64,000 bases of DNA from Mesobacillus subterraneus (GTDB lineage Bacteria > Bacillota > Bacilli > Bacillales > Cytobacillaceae). Below are positions 15,950 through 25,306 of this stretch, piece by piece (position 1 is the stretch's first letter; each line of letters starts with the position of its first letter). Both the position numbers and the translations under genes were made by a program. The stretch covers positions 2,852,001 through 2,916,000 of the forward strand of contig NZ_CP129019.1 in NCBI RefSeq assembly GCF_020524355.2. The letters run 5' to 3'. The notes beneath the pieces were generated by a model. That model saw only the letters and a list, made by a program, of their open reading frames with translations, was not told where the DNA came from and did no database searches.

Positions 15950-17332
15950 TTATTTTGTTAGATAACTCATAAATGCAGTTGCAATCCCGAAATAGATCAA
16001 GATGCTGATAATATCATTTATCGTTGTAATGAATGGTCCAGATGCCACAGCCGGGTCAATCTTAAGCCGGTGCATCAGCAAAGGCACAAGTGAACCCGCA
16101 AGTGTTGCAATGATTAGTGTAATGAAAATGGAGATGCCTACGAGGGCTCCGAGGAATAGTTCACCTTTCCAAAAATAGACGACGAATGTGATAAGGATAC
16201 CGCAAACTGCACCAGTAATAAATCCAGTTCCCGCTTCCCTCAGGATAATATTCCATTTGCTCTCTTTCTCAAGATCCCCAGTTGCAATCCCCCTGACAGC
16301 TACAGCCAGTGCCTGTGTACCTGTATTACCCGCCATCCCGGCAATCAAGGGGATGAAAACAGCTAAAATAGCTACCTTATCCAATGTATCCTCAAATCTT
16401 CCAATAAGACTTGCTGTGAACATGCCCATAAAGAGCAAGATGATCAGCCATGGCAGACGCTTCTTTGCAGCGGTTAATGGATTTCTGTCAACGGTATCAA
16501 GATCTGCTATACCTGCCAGTTTTGAATAGTCATCTGATGCCTCTTCCTCCATAACGTCCATTATGTCATCAACAGTGATGATTCCGAGGAGATGATTTTG
16601 AAAGTCAACGACTGGAAGAGCGAGAAAATTATAATCTCTCATCATCCGTGCGACTTCTTCCTGGTCCTCCCCTACAGAAACGGAAACAACACGGTCATTC
16701 ATAATCTCGGCAATCATGGTTTCATCATCTGCAACAATCAGGTCACGCAATGAAATAACACCAGCCAGTCTTTTATCTTCATCTACTACAAAGATATAGT
16801 AAATTGTCTCAGCCTGTGGCGCCTCTTTTTTCAGGATATACATCGCCGATCTGACAGTCTGGTTAGCAGAAATCGCAATGAATTCTGTCGTCATGATACT
16901 ACCGGCTGTGTATTCCTCATAATGCAGCAAGTCCTTGATTTCTTGTGCTGCATCTTCATCCATGATCGTCAAATAACTGACAACCTGGTCTTTATCAAGC
17001 TCATTCAGCACATCGACAGCGTCATCCGCATACATATTCGATAGCATATCAGCCGCATAATTAGGATTCATTTGAGCCAGCACATCTTTAAAGTCTTCTT
17101 CATCTGATTCCAGATTTTCAAATAAGTCGACCATCTCTTCAGGCGAGAGGAAGTTATACACTTTCGCGCGCTCTTCATCTTTCAGTTCACCGAAAAAAGC
17201 TGCCTGATCGTACGGGTGCAGTTCTAAAAATTCCGCACGGAAATCATCAATTTTCTCAGAGTAAAGTGCTTCCATCAGCAGCTCTGTGTTTATCTGCTGT
17301 TTAGATGCCGAGTCTTGTCGTTCTTCAGACAT
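15950..17332 (-). CDS. mgtE: Magnesium transporter MgtE
   Basis: A 460-residue protein in the MgtE layout: a superhelical N domain (AAFFGELKDEERAKVYNFL, MYADDAVDVLNEL), a pair of CBS domains (about residues 140-265), and five C-terminal membrane segments including FIPLIAGMAGNTGTQALAVA, the pore signature. It conducts Mg2+ and is gated by Mg2+ binding to the CBS and N domains. In B. subtilis the mgtE gene lies elsewhere with an M-box riboswitch; I see no M-box in the 220 bases upstream here. This may be a second copy, inferred, co-expressed with yjbQ. Confidence 0.93.
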   Translation of the reverse strand: MSEERQDSASKQQINTELLMEALYSEKIDDFRAEFLELHPYDQAAFFGELKDEERAKVYNFLSPEEMVDLFENLESDEEDFKDVLAQMNPNYAADMLSNMYADDAVDVLNELDKDQVVSYLTIMDEDAAQEIKDLLHYEEYTAGSIMTTEFIAISANQTVRSAMYILKKEAPQAETIYYIFVVDEDKRLAGVISLRDLIVADDETMIAEIMNDRVVSVSVGEDQEEVARMMRDYNFLALPVVDFQNHLLGIITVDDIMDVMEEEASDDYSKLAGIADLDTVDRNPLTAAKKRLPWLIILLFMGMFTASLIGRFEDTLDKVAILAVFIPLIAGMAGNTGTQALAVAVRGIATGDLEKESKWNIILREAGTGFITGAVCGILITFVVYFWKGELFLGALVGISIFITLIIATLAGSLVPLLMHRLKIDPAVASGPFITTINDIISILIYFGIATAFMSYLTK

Positions 17333-17553
17333 CCACCTTACCCCCTTTCCTTTATGTACATTTCATTATACTAGCATTTATTAATTTCTTTGTCTTTTAT
17401 CTACTCTTTTTCAATTAAAATTATTTGGGCAATATATAGTAAGATGCCAGTTTGTTTGAATTCAGTCTTTTCTCTTAACATACCCTTTTTTATTGTAAAC
17501 TTGCCTTTTTTCCGATTCCAGGGAAGACTGAATAATTAAAGGAGGAATCCGAA

Positions 17554-18294
17554 TTGAATCTTGATCTAATAGGCGATCTTCATGGCTGTTATGTTGAATT
17601 TGAAATACTCACCAAAAGACTTGGATACGACTGGAGCTCTGGCCTTCCGGTTCATCCCGGTGGACGGCACCTTGCTTTTGTCGGTGACCTGACTGACCGC
17701 GGACCAGAATCATTAAAAACCGCAAATCTGGTTTGGGAGTTAGTGGTAAATAAAAAATCCGCTTTCTATGTCCCCGGGAACCATTGCAATAAACTGTACC
17801 GCTATCTGTTAGGAAATAAAGTCCAGACGACTCATGGCCTTGAGACAACTGTTGCAGAGTTTATGTCGTTGAAACCAGAGCAGAAAAATGAGTTCCGTGA
17901 AAAATTCCTTCAATTATATGATTCTGCCCCTTTATACCACGTCCTCGACAAGGGCCGACTTGTGGTGGCGCATGCCGGGATCCGCGAAGATTACATCGGG
18001 AAAAGCAACTCTAAAGTAAAAACATTTGTCCTTTACGGTGACATCACAGGTCAAAGCAATCCAGACGGAACTCCTGTACGGCGTGATTGGGCTAGGAACT
18101 ATCAAGGAAAAGCAATCATTGTTTATGGGCATACACCGGTCAAAGAGCCTAGAGTCATCAATAATACGTACAATATCGATACAGGAGTTGTTTTTGGCGG
18201 CAATTTGACAGCCCTGCGGTATCCTGAGATGGAACTAGTATCCGTTCCCTCTACCATGGCATTCGTTCCGGAAAAATTCAGGGAAATAAAATAA
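17554..18294 (+). CDS. prpE: PrpE-like bis(5'-nucleosyl)-tetraphosphatase / metallophosphatase
   Basis: A 246-residue calcineurin-like phosphoesterase with the metal-binding series [32 protein letters not shown] and YGHTPVKEP. Synteny (beside yjbO and yjbQ) and length support PrpE, which in B. subtilis cleaves diadenosine tetraphosphate asymmetrically and has been linked to germination. The start is TTG at 17554 with AAAGGAGG 8 bases upstream; no ATG is available. It is monocistronic on the plus strand, ending at a bidirectional terminator. Confidence 0.85.
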   Translation: MNLDLIGDLHGCYVEFEILTKRLGYDWSSGLPVHPGGRHLAFVGDLTDRGPESLKTANLVWELVVNKKSAFYVPGNHCNKLYRYLLGNKVQTTHGLETTVAEFMSLKPEQKNEFREKFLQLYDSAPLYHVLDKGRLVVAHAGIREDYIGKSNSKVKTFVLYGDITGQSNPDGTPVRRDWARNYQGKAIIVYGHTPVKEPRVINNTYNIDTGVVFGGNLTALRYPEMELVSVPSTMAFVPEKFREIK

Positions 18295-18305
18295 TACCCC
18301 GTATT

Positions 18306-18341
18306 GAAAAAGCTAACCATACATACGATGGTTAGCTTTCT
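18306..18341. terminator. Bidirectional terminator between prpE and the CAP lipoprotein
   Basis: AAAGCTAACCAT and ATGGTTAGCTTT pair around a 7-base loop between two convergent genes. Confidence 0.85.
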
Positions 18342-18346
18342 CAGCT

Positions 18347-19489
18347 TTATTTTCCAATAAACATTTGTGTCCAGTAGTTCCCTTCTGTTGTATGCCCAAC
18401 GCCAATGTGCGTGTAGTTAGGACTTAAAATATTTTTCCTGTGGCCTTCACTATTCATCCATGCGTTCACGACTTCTTCTGCACTCTGCTGGCCCATCGCG
18501 ATGTTCTCACCAGCTGAGTTATATGATACCCCAAAGTCCCTCATCATATCGAACGGTGAACCATAAGTAGGACTCGTATGTGAAAAATAATTCTTCGCCT
18601 GCATATCATTGGATTTTTCCTGTGCTACATTGCTTAATGCTGTATCGGGCTGCAGATTTGGCAAACCATTTTTTCTGCGCTGTTCGTTGGTCAGGTCAAT
18701 GACTTTTGCTTCAAACGCACTTAGCTTGGTACCAGAAGGTGTTGCTTTTTGCTCTGGCGCCGGTGCAGCTTCCTCTTGCGGAGTTGGTGCTGTTCTTTCC
18801 TGTGGTGCCGGTGCTGCTTGTTCAGGGGCTGGAGTTGCCCTTTCCTGTGGTGCTGGTGCTGCTCCTTGTTCAGGGGCTGGAGTTGCTCTTTCCTGTGGTG
18901 CCGGTGCTGCTCCTTGTTCAGGGGCTGGAGTTGCTCTTTCCTGTGGTGCCGGTGCTGCTCCTTGTTCAGGGGCTGGAGTTGCTCTTTCCTGTGGTGCCGG
19001 TGCTGCTCCTTGTTCAGGGGCTGGCGCTGCTCCCTGTTCAGGTGAAGGAATTGCACCCCTTTGCAAGTCCGGTAGTTCTACACCTGTACGACGCTGCAAT
19101 TCCGCAAGCATTTTATCTAGATCAGCTTGCTGCTCCTCCGTCAATTTCAGCCTACCCCTGTTCATCTCCATATGAGGATATTTCGAACTAGGTATTCCCG
19201 TGCTATAGGAATTCGGGTCGACTGTGAGAAATCCTTTACCATTTGGCATTTGCATTATTTCACTTGTTGCATTACCGCCATTTTTTGCTGCATTTATTTC
19301 TGCTCTGCGTTTTTGTTGCTTCATTCTATTTGCATCATTGTCCCAATAACCTGTTCGGTCATTTCCAAGGGTTGTCATTCTGTTGTCACGTATGTCCATC
19401 GCTTCATCATTATTGTTATTGCACGCAGCAAGCCCTAACAACATGACAGCTGACACAGTAATTATTTTTCCATGCTTTAATATATTCAA
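18347..19489 (-). CDS. CAP/SCP-domain lipoprotein with a Pro/Ala/Gln repeat stalk
   Basis: A 380-residue exported protein. The signal peptide ends in a lipobox (LLGLAACNN), followed by about 130 residues of Asn-rich linker. Then comes a stalk of five or six 16-residue repeats (APAPQERATPAPEQGA-like), and a C-terminal CAP domain of about 120 residues with VIDLTNEQRRKNGLPNL, NYFSHTSPTYGSPFDM, SAGENIAMG and GHRKNILSPNYTHIGVG. The lipid anchor plus Pro/Ala stalk should lift the CAP domain through the wall. Start TTG 19489 follows AAGGAGG by 9 bases; the longer frame to 19627 has no site. Related to YkwD-type proteins; the molecular role is unknown. Confidence 0.85.
   Translation of the reverse strand: MNILKHGKIITVSAVMLLGLAACNNNNDEAMDIRDNRMTTLGNDRTGYWDNDANRMKQQKRRAEINAAKNGGNATSEIMQMPNGKGFLTVDPNSYSTGIPSSKYPHMEMNRGRLKLTEEQQADLDKMLAELQRRTGVELPDLQRGAIPSPEQGAAPAPEQGAAPAPQERATPAPEQGAAPAPQERATPAPEQGAAPAPQERATPAPEQGAAPAPQERATPAPEQAAPAPQERTAPTPQEEAAPAPEQKATPSGTKLSAFEAKVIDLTNEQRRKNGLPNLQPDTALSNVAQEKSNDMQAKNYFSHTSPTYGSPFDMMRDFGVSYNSAGENIAMGQQSAEEVVNAWMNSEGHRKNILSPNYTHIGVGHTTEGNYWTQMFIGK
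18772..19044 (-). repeat. Coding 48-bp tandem repeats in the CAP lipoprotein gene
   Basis: Near-identical 48-bp units (CTCCTTGTTCAGGGGCTGGA and flanks on the plus strand) encode the 16-residue Pro/Ala/Gln stalk units. The period is a multiple of 3, unlike the intergenic 52-bp arrays. Copy number is likely to vary between strains. Confidence 0.85.
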
Positions 19490-19595
19490 CTTTTCTTTCC
19501 TCCTTGAGATTTCATTTATTACTTCCTTAGGATTTGAAAAATCGCAAGGAAATATATAATGAAAAATCTGAGAGAAATGTAAAAAGGCAAATCGT

Positions 19596-20501
19596 TTATA
19601 ACGACCTGCCTTTTTCAAGCACTTCATTCATATCCATTGGTAGGCTTGCATTAAATAGTAATTCTTTGTCCAAGAACGGATGGACAAAACTTAATTCGCA
19701 GCAATGCAAAGCTTGTCTTGATACCTTATTTTTAACTCCGCCATATAAAGTATCCCCAAGCAATGAATGCCCTAAATAGCTCATATGCACTCTGATCTGA
19801 TGTGTTCTGCCTGTCAATAACCTGAGGCTGACATGGGTGAAGTCTTCATAACGCTTTATAACCTCAAACAATGTACAAGCATACTGCCCATCGGGATGTA
19901 CCTCGCGCTCGATGATGCTGTCTCGTTTCCTGGCAATCGGTTCTTCGATTGTACCTTTATCCATTTCAATAATACCTTCAGCAAGTGCCTCGTACCTCCG
20001 CTTAACACCACCAGCTTGCTGCTGCTTGCTGAATAAATGGTGGACATGGCTGTGCTTCGCAATCAATACTAGCCCGGAAGTATCTCGATCGAGCCTGGTG
20101 ACAATGTGGGTTGTTGCAGAAAGATCTCCACGTTCATAATAACCGATAAGTGCACTAGCCAGGCTGCCGTATGGATGCTCCCTCGATGGAATTGTATTCA
20201 TTCCTGACGGTTTATTGACTACCAGCAAATGCTCATCCTCATAAATAATCTCAAGTGGGATTTCCTCTCCCTTCAATCCCTCAGATGGAATTTCAGGTGG
20301 AAACTCAATTCTAACGTAATCAGTAGCTTTCAGTATGTATCTTACATTAACTTCCTGACCGTTAACCGCAATAAAACCGCCCTTGAATTTTATATCGGTA
20401 AGCGCAGACTTGGAAATTTCTTTCTCCTTGAGATATTCCCTAAGCATTTTACCCTGATCAGCAGCCCCGGCTGTATATTCCAGTGTGAAGTTCTTCCCCA
20501 T
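19596..20501 (-). CDS. yjbO: RluA-family 23S rRNA pseudouridine synthase YjbO
   Basis: A 301-residue enzyme. An S4-like N-terminal RNA-binding domain (DQGKMLREYLKEKEISKSAL) is followed by the synthase core with the catalytic Asp motif RLDRDTSGLVL (Asp about 134) and GRTHQIRVHMSYLGHSLLGD. It isomerises uridine to pseudouridine in RNA; the exact target is not known. ATG 20501 has AGGAG 8 bases upstream and removes the 8 extra track residues. In B. subtilis yjbO directly follows nadK; here a 1-kb gap with a 52-bp repeat array separates them. Confidence 0.9.
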   Translation of the reverse strand: MGKNFTLEYTAGAADQGKMLREYLKEKEISKSALTDIKFKGGFIAVNGQEVNVRYILKATDYVRIEFPPEIPSEGLKGEEIPLEIIYEDEHLLVVNKPSGMNTIPSREHPYGSLASALIGYYERGDLSATTHIVTRLDRDTSGLVLIAKHSHVHHLFSKQQQAGGVKRRYEALAEGIIEMDKGTIEEPIARKRDSIIEREVHPDGQYACTLFEVIKRYEDFTHVSLRLLTGRTHQIRVHMSYLGHSLLGDTLYGGVKNKVSRQALHCCELSFVHPFLDKELLFNASLPMDMNEVLEKGRSL

Positions 20502-20635
20502 ATCAGCGGCTCCTGTCGTTCTCATTTCTTTTTAACAATGCTTTCATTTTAAAACAGATTGTGGGGTAGCTGTGGACTAGCTTGTTTTCTTGATCTCTTT
20601 GTGTCGCCAGTTTTGAAACACCATCTACACCGCAG

Positions 20636-21467
20636 TTCTTAGACATTTGGGAAGCTCCCCATCTTCAAAATGTTCCTTAAACTCTGGTTCTTAGACATTT
20701 TAGATGCTCGCCCTCATCGAAATGTCTTTTAAACGCTATTTCTTAGACATTTTGACCTTCTTCTGTCACCGAAATGTCCATAAAACTCTGGTTATTGTGA
20801 CAGGTTTCAGGTCTAAGAGCCTAAAGCTGTCAAGAAAACGCGATTATTGTGACAGCTTTCAGCTTAAAGAGCACAAAGCTGTCAAGAATACACGGTTATT
20901 GTGACAGGTTTCAGCGTGTAGAGCCTAAAGCTGTCAAGAAAATGCGGTTATTGTGACAGGTTTCAGCTGGCAGAGCCTAAAGCTGTCAAGAAAACGCGAT
21001 TATTGTGACAGCTTTCAGCTTAAAGAGCACAAAGCTGTCAAGAATACGCGATTATTATGACAGCTTTCAGCTTGTACAGCCCAAAGCTGTCAAGAAAACG
21101 CGGTTATTGTGACAGCTTTCAGCTGGTAGAGCCTAAAGCTGTCAAGAATACACTGTTATTGTGACAGCTTTCAGCTTGTAGAGCATTAAGCTGTCAAGAA
21201 TACACGATTATTGTGACAGGTTTCAGCTGGTAGAGCCAAAAGCTGTCAAGAATACACGATTATTGTGACAGGTTTCAGCTTAAAGAGCACAAAGCTGTCA
21301 AGAATACACGGTTATTGTGACAGGTTTCAGCGTGTAGAGCCTAAAGCTGTCAAGAAAATGCGGTTATTGTGACAGGTTTCAGCGTGTAGAGCCTAAAGCT
21401 GTCAAGAAAATACGGTTAATAGACATTTTGACCTTTTTTCTCACTAAAATGTCTATTAAATTTTTCA
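20636..21467. repeat. 52-bp tandem array of hairpin units (array A), 16 units
   Basis: Unit starts fall at 20636, 20688, 20740, then 20792 and every 52 bases to 21416, with no indel. Units 1-3 and 16 belong to one family (TTAGACATTTT...AAATGTCT). Units 4-15 belong to another (TGACAGCTTT...AAAGCTGTCA). In both the inverted-repeat centre sits near unit position 23-24. Unit 16 has 14-bp perfect arms (TTAATAGACATTTT). Divergence is scattered rather than split into repeat and spacer. About half of the second family carries TGACAGGTTT, which weakens one pair. A two-unit block (20844 and 20896) recurs at 21260 and 21312. The array fills the gap between nadK and yjbO. Confidence 0.95.
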
Positions 21468-21522
21468 GACGATTTCCTCCACCACATAGTCCATTTAACC
21501 CTGGTTCCTCACTCAATAGCAT

Positions 21523-22323
21523 TTAATCACTGTCTGAAATAAAGGAATCATGTACCCTTTTCCAGAATGGGAACGGGCGGAAACGGGCGAAGCGGATTTT
21601 TTCATCTGCTACCCTGAATTGGATTGACTTAACGTCCTTATGCAATAGTGTCAAATGGTCAACTGTTACCTGGAAATCGGGTCTGTTAACAGGTTTTAGA
21701 GTACACGTATGATGGTCAGGAAGGATCAGCGGTGACCCTACTGTCCTGAAGACTCGATTGTTGATGGATGCCATTTCGGCAACCTGGATAGCCCTTAACG
21801 ACGGGTGGAGGATGGCACCGCCCAATGCCTTATTGTAGGCTGTGCTTCCTGATGGCGTTGAAACGCACAAACCATCCCCGCGAAAGCGTTCAAAGTGCTG
21901 GCCTCTAATCTCAACATCCATTACAAGGGTGCCTTCAACAGATTTGACGGTCGATTCATTCAGGGCTAGATATCTTGTTTCTCTGCCGCCATGCTGGTAT
22001 CTGATAATTACCTCCAGGAGTGGATATTCTATCACCTGGTAGGGTGTTTTGGCTACGGCAATGACTAGTTTTTCAATTTCCTCAGGAACCCAGTCGGCAT
22101 AAAAGCCAAGGTGCCCGGTATGTACTCCAATGAATGCTGTTTTGTCCAGCCTGCTCGCATAGCGATGAAAGGCATATAAAAGCGTGCCATCTCCTCCCAC
22201 GGAGATACAAATATCCGGCTGGTCTTCATCATATTGTAAATCAAAGTCCAAAAGATATGTTCTCATTTTATGCATCAACGTATTGGACCTGGAATCCCCT
22301 TTTGAAGTGATCGCAAATTTCAT
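21523..22323 (-). CDS. nadK: NAD kinase
   Basis: A 266-residue ATP-NAD kinase that makes NADP+. The [10 protein letters not shown] motif is at about residue 46, followed by LALNEST (about 122) and [23 protein letters not shown], the family substrate-binding signature. ATG 22323 is preferred; the GTG at 22335 abuts the AGGGG site. Length equals that of B. subtilis NadF/YjbN. It lies 20 bases after the alarmone synthetase gene, forming an operon with it. Confidence 0.95.
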   Translation of the reverse strand: MKFAITSKGDSRSNTLMHKMRTYLLDFDLQYDEDQPDICISVGGDGTLLYAFHRYASRLDKTAFIGVHTGHLGFYADWVPEEIEKLVIAVAKTPYQVIEYPLLEVIIRYQHGGRETRYLALNESTVKSVEGTLVMDVEIRGQHFERFRGDGLCVSTPSGSTAYNKALGGAILHPSLRAIQVAEMASINNRVFRTVGSPLILPDHHTCTLKPVNRPDFQVTVDHLTLLHKDVKSIQFRVADEKIRFARFRPFPFWKRVHDSFISDSD

Positions 22324-22355
22324 GTAATCAAACACCCCTGCATATCGGATTTAAA

Positions 22356-23003
22356 CTATTTCTTCCCATCCTGCTGCATTTCTTTTTTCCTTGTGAAAAA
22401 TGCCTGTGCATCCTGGATTTCTCCCCTGATCGTCGACATTTCTTCATCGAGCCGGAATGCGGCCTCTGCTGCGCGCTGCAGCCTGGTTTTTATGTCTTCT
22501 GGAAAAAGCCCCTTGTACTTATAATTCAGCGAATGCTCCACTGTTGCCCAGAAATTCATCGCCAAGGTTCTGATCTGTATTTCTGCGAGAATCTTTCTTT
22601 CACCGCGAATGGTCTGCACTGGATAACGGATCACTACATGATAGGAGCGGTAGCCGCTTGCTTTTTTATGGGAGATATAATCCCTCTCCTCGACAATCTC
22701 AAAATCATTCCGGCTTCTCAATTGTTCAACGACTATCTTGATATCATCCACGAACTGGCACATGATTCTCAAGCCGGCAATATCCTGCATTTCTGAATCA
22801 AGCTTATCAAGTGAAATTCCTTTTTGATGTGCCTTATCCAGAATGCTCGCAATAGGCTTTACCCTTCCGGTGACGAATTCAATCGGGGAATGGTCGGAAT
22901 GGAGCTCATATTGGCTTCTGATTCCTTTTAGCTTTACCTTTAATTCTTCTACAGCATGCTTATAAGGTTCTAAAAATTGATCCCAGTGTTTCACATCAGT
23001 CAC
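22356..23003 (-). CDS. yjbM: Small alarmone synthetase (RelQ/SasB type) YjbM
   Basis: A 215-residue single-domain (p)ppGpp synthetase with no hydrolase domain. Synthetase motifs: VTGRVKPIASILDKA, DIAGLRIMCQFVDDI, SGYRSYHVVIRYP and LAEIQIRTLAMNFWATVEHSL with the catalytic Glu. In B. subtilis YjbM (SasB/RelQ) makes ppGpp or pGpp from GTP/GDP and ATP and is activated allosterically. It is upstream of nadK in one operon, linking nucleotide stress signalling and NADP synthesis, a conserved arrangement in Bacillaceae. Confidence 0.95.
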   Translation of the reverse strand: MTDVKHWDQFLEPYKHAVEELKVKLKGIRSQYELHSDHSPIEFVTGRVKPIASILDKAHQKGISLDKLDSEMQDIAGLRIMCQFVDDIKIVVEQLRSRNDFEIVEERDYISHKKASGYRSYHVVIRYPVQTIRGERKILAEIQIRTLAMNFWATVEHSLNYKYKGLFPEDIKTRLQRAAEAAFRLDEEMSTIRGEIQDAQAFFTRKKEMQQDGKK

Positions 23004-23028
23004 CTCATCCGGTTCTTTTCACGAAAGC

Positions 23029-23409
23029 TTAAGCGGAGGGTGCGGTAAAAACCTGTTCCACTTTCGCGACCATTTTCTCTCCATAGTTGCTGTTGCCAAT
23101 TATATTTTCAATCAAATATTCCATTTCACTATGGAAGCCTTCGAGTTTAAGCTTGCCTCCATTATTAGTTAAGTAAGTTTCTGGTCCAGCCTGCATACCT
23201 TCTTGAATGACACTCCAAGTACCTGCAGGTATGGTAACATAATGATATCCATCTTCTTTATCAATAATATAAATAAATGATAATTGATCGGAATCAACAA
23301 GCATTTGCCCTGTTGCAGCAAAACTCCCAAGATCTGTCTCTATGTCTGTAGAGAGAAGCAATTCGTTATTTTCTAATTTTGCATCTGTAATTAAAATTTT
23401 TTGGCTCAT
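23029..23409 (-). CDS. yjbL: UPF0738 family protein YjbL
   Basis: A 126-residue predicted cytoplasmic protein. It starts MSQKILITDAKLENNELLL, contains SFIYIIDKEDGYHYVTIPAGTW in the middle, and has no membrane segment. It matches the UPF0738 (YjbL) family by pattern and by position between yjbM and yjbK. ATG 23409 has GGAGG 8 bases upstream. The function is unknown. It lies 25 bases before the yjbM start, so it may be the first gene of the yjbL-yjbM-nadK unit. Confidence 0.8.
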   Translation of the reverse strand: MSQKILITDAKLENNELLLSTDIETDLGSFAATGQMLVDSDQLSFIYIIDKEDGYHYVTIPAGTWSVIQEGMQAGPETYLTNNGGKLKLEGFHSEMEYLIENIIGNSNYGEKMVAKVEQVFTAPSA

Positions 23410-23527
23410 TTCTTCAACCTCCATAATCTTTTTTATTTTATCATATCGAACCATTTTCTACTAAGGATTGAAGCAAACCTGAATTAAAGAGATAATAAAG
23501 AGAGCTTGTTGGAAAGGGCGGATAGAT

Positions 23528-24116
23528 GTGAGCCACAATATTGAAATTGAATTTAAAAATATGCTGACAGAGGAAGAATTCCATTTCCTTGAAAAATACT
23601 TCAAATTAGAGCCAGACCAATTCAAAAAACAGATCAATCATTATTTTGATACGAGTTCCTTCACCTTGAAAGATCATGGTTCTGCATTAAGGATCAGAGA
23701 AAAAGGGTGTGAGTTCGAAATGACTTTAAAGCAACCTGCACAACAAGGGTTGCTGGAAACGAACCAGATACTAACGACTGGCCAGGCTGAGAAAGCCCTG
23801 TCATCAGGAAAGCTGCCAGACGGTGAAGTAAAAGATGCTGTTGTGAGATTAATCAAAGATACAGAGCCTTTGCAATACTTCGGTTCGCTCACAACTGTGA
23901 GGGGCCGAGTTTGAGTATAAAGAAGGATTACTTGTTCTGGACCATAGTTACTATTTAAATACAGAAGATTATGAGCTAGAATATGAAGTGACAGATGAGA
24001 CAGAAGGATATAAGATTTTCTCTGAATTATTGGATGAATTAAAAATTCCTCTTAGAGCAACCGATAATAAAATCAAAAGATTTTACACCGCAAAATATAA
24101 TCTTTTACAAGAATAG
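23528..24116 (+). pseudogene. yjbK: CYTH-domain protein YjbK, interrupted by a one-base frameshift
   Basis: The first frame (GTG 23528, NIEIEFKNMLTEEEF with the CYTH ExExK-like start) stops at 23914 after TTVRGRV. Removing one G from the GGGG run at 23901-23904 restores TTVRAEFEYKEGLLVLDH and a frame to the stop at 24116, giving 195 residues, close to B. subtilis YjbK. The downstream part keeps family-like residues (YELEYEV, NKIKRFY), so the shift is recent or a sequence error. CYTH proteins bind triphosphate ligands with divalent metal; the role of YjbK is unsettled. It is followed after 21 bases by yjbJ. Confidence 0.85.
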
Positions 24117-24137
24117 ACACCAGGCAGGAGAATTATG

Positions 24138-24785
24138 ATGAACGTTGACCAGTTAAAAGTCATGCTTGAATTGCAGGCGCTCCAAAACTTCAACCAGCCG
24201 CCTACCAGCCAATCTGGTAATAGCCTATTTCAAGAGATGCTTTCCGGCATCCTCAGTGATCAAAGCAATGCTTTGGGCGCCACTGCAACAAGGCTTGAAG
24301 AGTTGTTTGACAACGCGCCAACAGCGGTTGACTCTTTCGATTTAGTAAAACCAAACATTGGACAAATGCTTCCGCCTATTCAACTGACGAAAGTGGCGGC
24401 CAAAAGCCATGCTGATTTTGATGGAATCATTGATAAAGCTGCTTCTCTGTTCAATATTCCAGCCAAGCTCATTAAGTCGGTTATTCAAAAGGAATCGAAT
24501 TTTAACCCAAATGCCGTGAGCCATGCAGGCGCCTCTGGACTTATGCAATTAATGCCTGCAACAGCAAGAGGCTTGGGCGTTAAAAATGTATTTGATCCAG
24601 CAGAAAATATTCTCGCAGGCAGTAAATACCTTCGTCAAATGCTGGACAAGTACGACAATAATATCGAACTAGCACTTGCAGCATACAATGCAGGACCAGG
24701 AAATGTTGACAAATATGGGGGAATCCCTCCTTTTAAAGAAACGCAAAACTATGTAAGGAAAGTCACGGATGTCTTTTACGGATAA
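24138..24785 (+). CDS. yjbJ: Lytic transglycosylase YjbJ
   Basis: A 215-residue protein with a C-terminal SLT (lysozyme-like) domain: KSVIQKESNFNPNAVSHAGA with the catalytic Glu (about 122), SGLMQLMPATARGLGV, and ALAAYNAGPGNVDKYGGIPP. It cleaves peptidoglycan between MurNAc and GlcNAc to form anhydro-muropeptides. The N-terminal half is low-complexity with no classical signal peptide, so its export route is unclear. ATG 24138 (7 bases after GGAG) is slightly preferred over 24135. It follows yjbK on the plus strand. Confidence 0.9.
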   Translation: MNVDQLKVMLELQALQNFNQPPTSQSGNSLFQEMLSGILSDQSNALGATATRLEELFDNAPTAVDSFDLVKPNIGQMLPPIQLTKVAAKSHADFDGIIDKAASLFNIPAKLIKSVIQKESNFNPNAVSHAGASGLMQLMPATARGLGVKNVFDPAENILAGSKYLRQMLDKYDNNIELALAAYNAGPGNVDKYGGIPPFKETQNYVRKVTDVFYG

Positions 24786-24822
24786 AAATCGCCTTCATAA
24801 GGATAATATTCCCATTGGTTTT

Positions 24823-24856
24823 GGCTGCCTGTCAGTGGTAACAGGTGGCTTTTTTG
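24823..24856 (+). terminator. Terminator after yjbJ
   Basis: GCTGCCTGT and ACAGGTGGC pair with one G-T and one mismatch, followed by TTTTTT. Confidence 0.7.
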
Positions 24857-24879
24857 TGTACATTAGTAATGCAATCATT

Positions 24880-25130
24880 AAAAGAAAAGCGCAAGCACCT
24901 TGATCAGCCCCGACACACTGTCCGCCTCTAAGCGCCATGTCCTCCAAAAGCTACCGCTTTCGGTCGTACGATGACTTGGTTCGAAACTTTCCTTCCTGGC
25001 TGGCGGGTTTAGCACATCGAGTGCCACGGCGGTCTGCCAGAAGAAGACACTCTTTGGCTTCATTGGCAGGACAGAAACGTCTCAAGGAGTTAGGAGTCGC
25101 AGCTAGACAAGCGACTCGAGTGGTTAGTTG
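24880..25130 (+). repeat. Dispersed hairpin element, enlarged diverged copy (R4)
   Basis: Recognisable parts: AAGAAAAGCGCAAGCACCTTGATCAGCCCCGACA at the left, CTGCCAGAAGAAGAC...GGCTTCATTGGCAGGACAGA in the middle, and AGACAAGCGACTCGAG at the right. About 120 bp of extra sequence follows the first hairpin. The segment 25130-25306 before yjbI is AT-rich with no gene seen. Confidence 0.8.
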
Positions 25131-25306
25131 TATTGAGCTCGATTCTGATCTTTGTTCAAAAATCTATATTTTCTATCCATTTAAACCCGTTTTTATAGAA
25201 CTCAAGACGATTTGTTTGAGATATAAATTTAGCATTGCTACAATAAAAAGCATAACTATCAAAGCAGAATGAAATTTCTAAAATCTATTTAAAAGGAGTT
25301 ATCAAT

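Noticed and set aside
17333..17553. M-box magnesium riboswitch upstream of mgtE
   Set aside because: I looked for the conserved M-box blocks in the leader and did not find them; the region is short and AT-rich.
18609..19191. Long plus-strand ORFs (188, 161 and 98 residues)
   Set aside because: They are antisense to the repetitive stalk of the CAP lipoprotein; Cys/Gly/Ala-rich or Leu/Val-rich artefacts of the 48-bp repeat.
20704..20904. 66-residue plus-strand ORF
   Set aside because: It is translation of the hairpin array A.
20636..21467. CRISPR array
   Set aside because: Period is uniform at 52 bp but there is no split into constant repeats and unique spacers; variation is scattered over the unit, and no cas genes are near.
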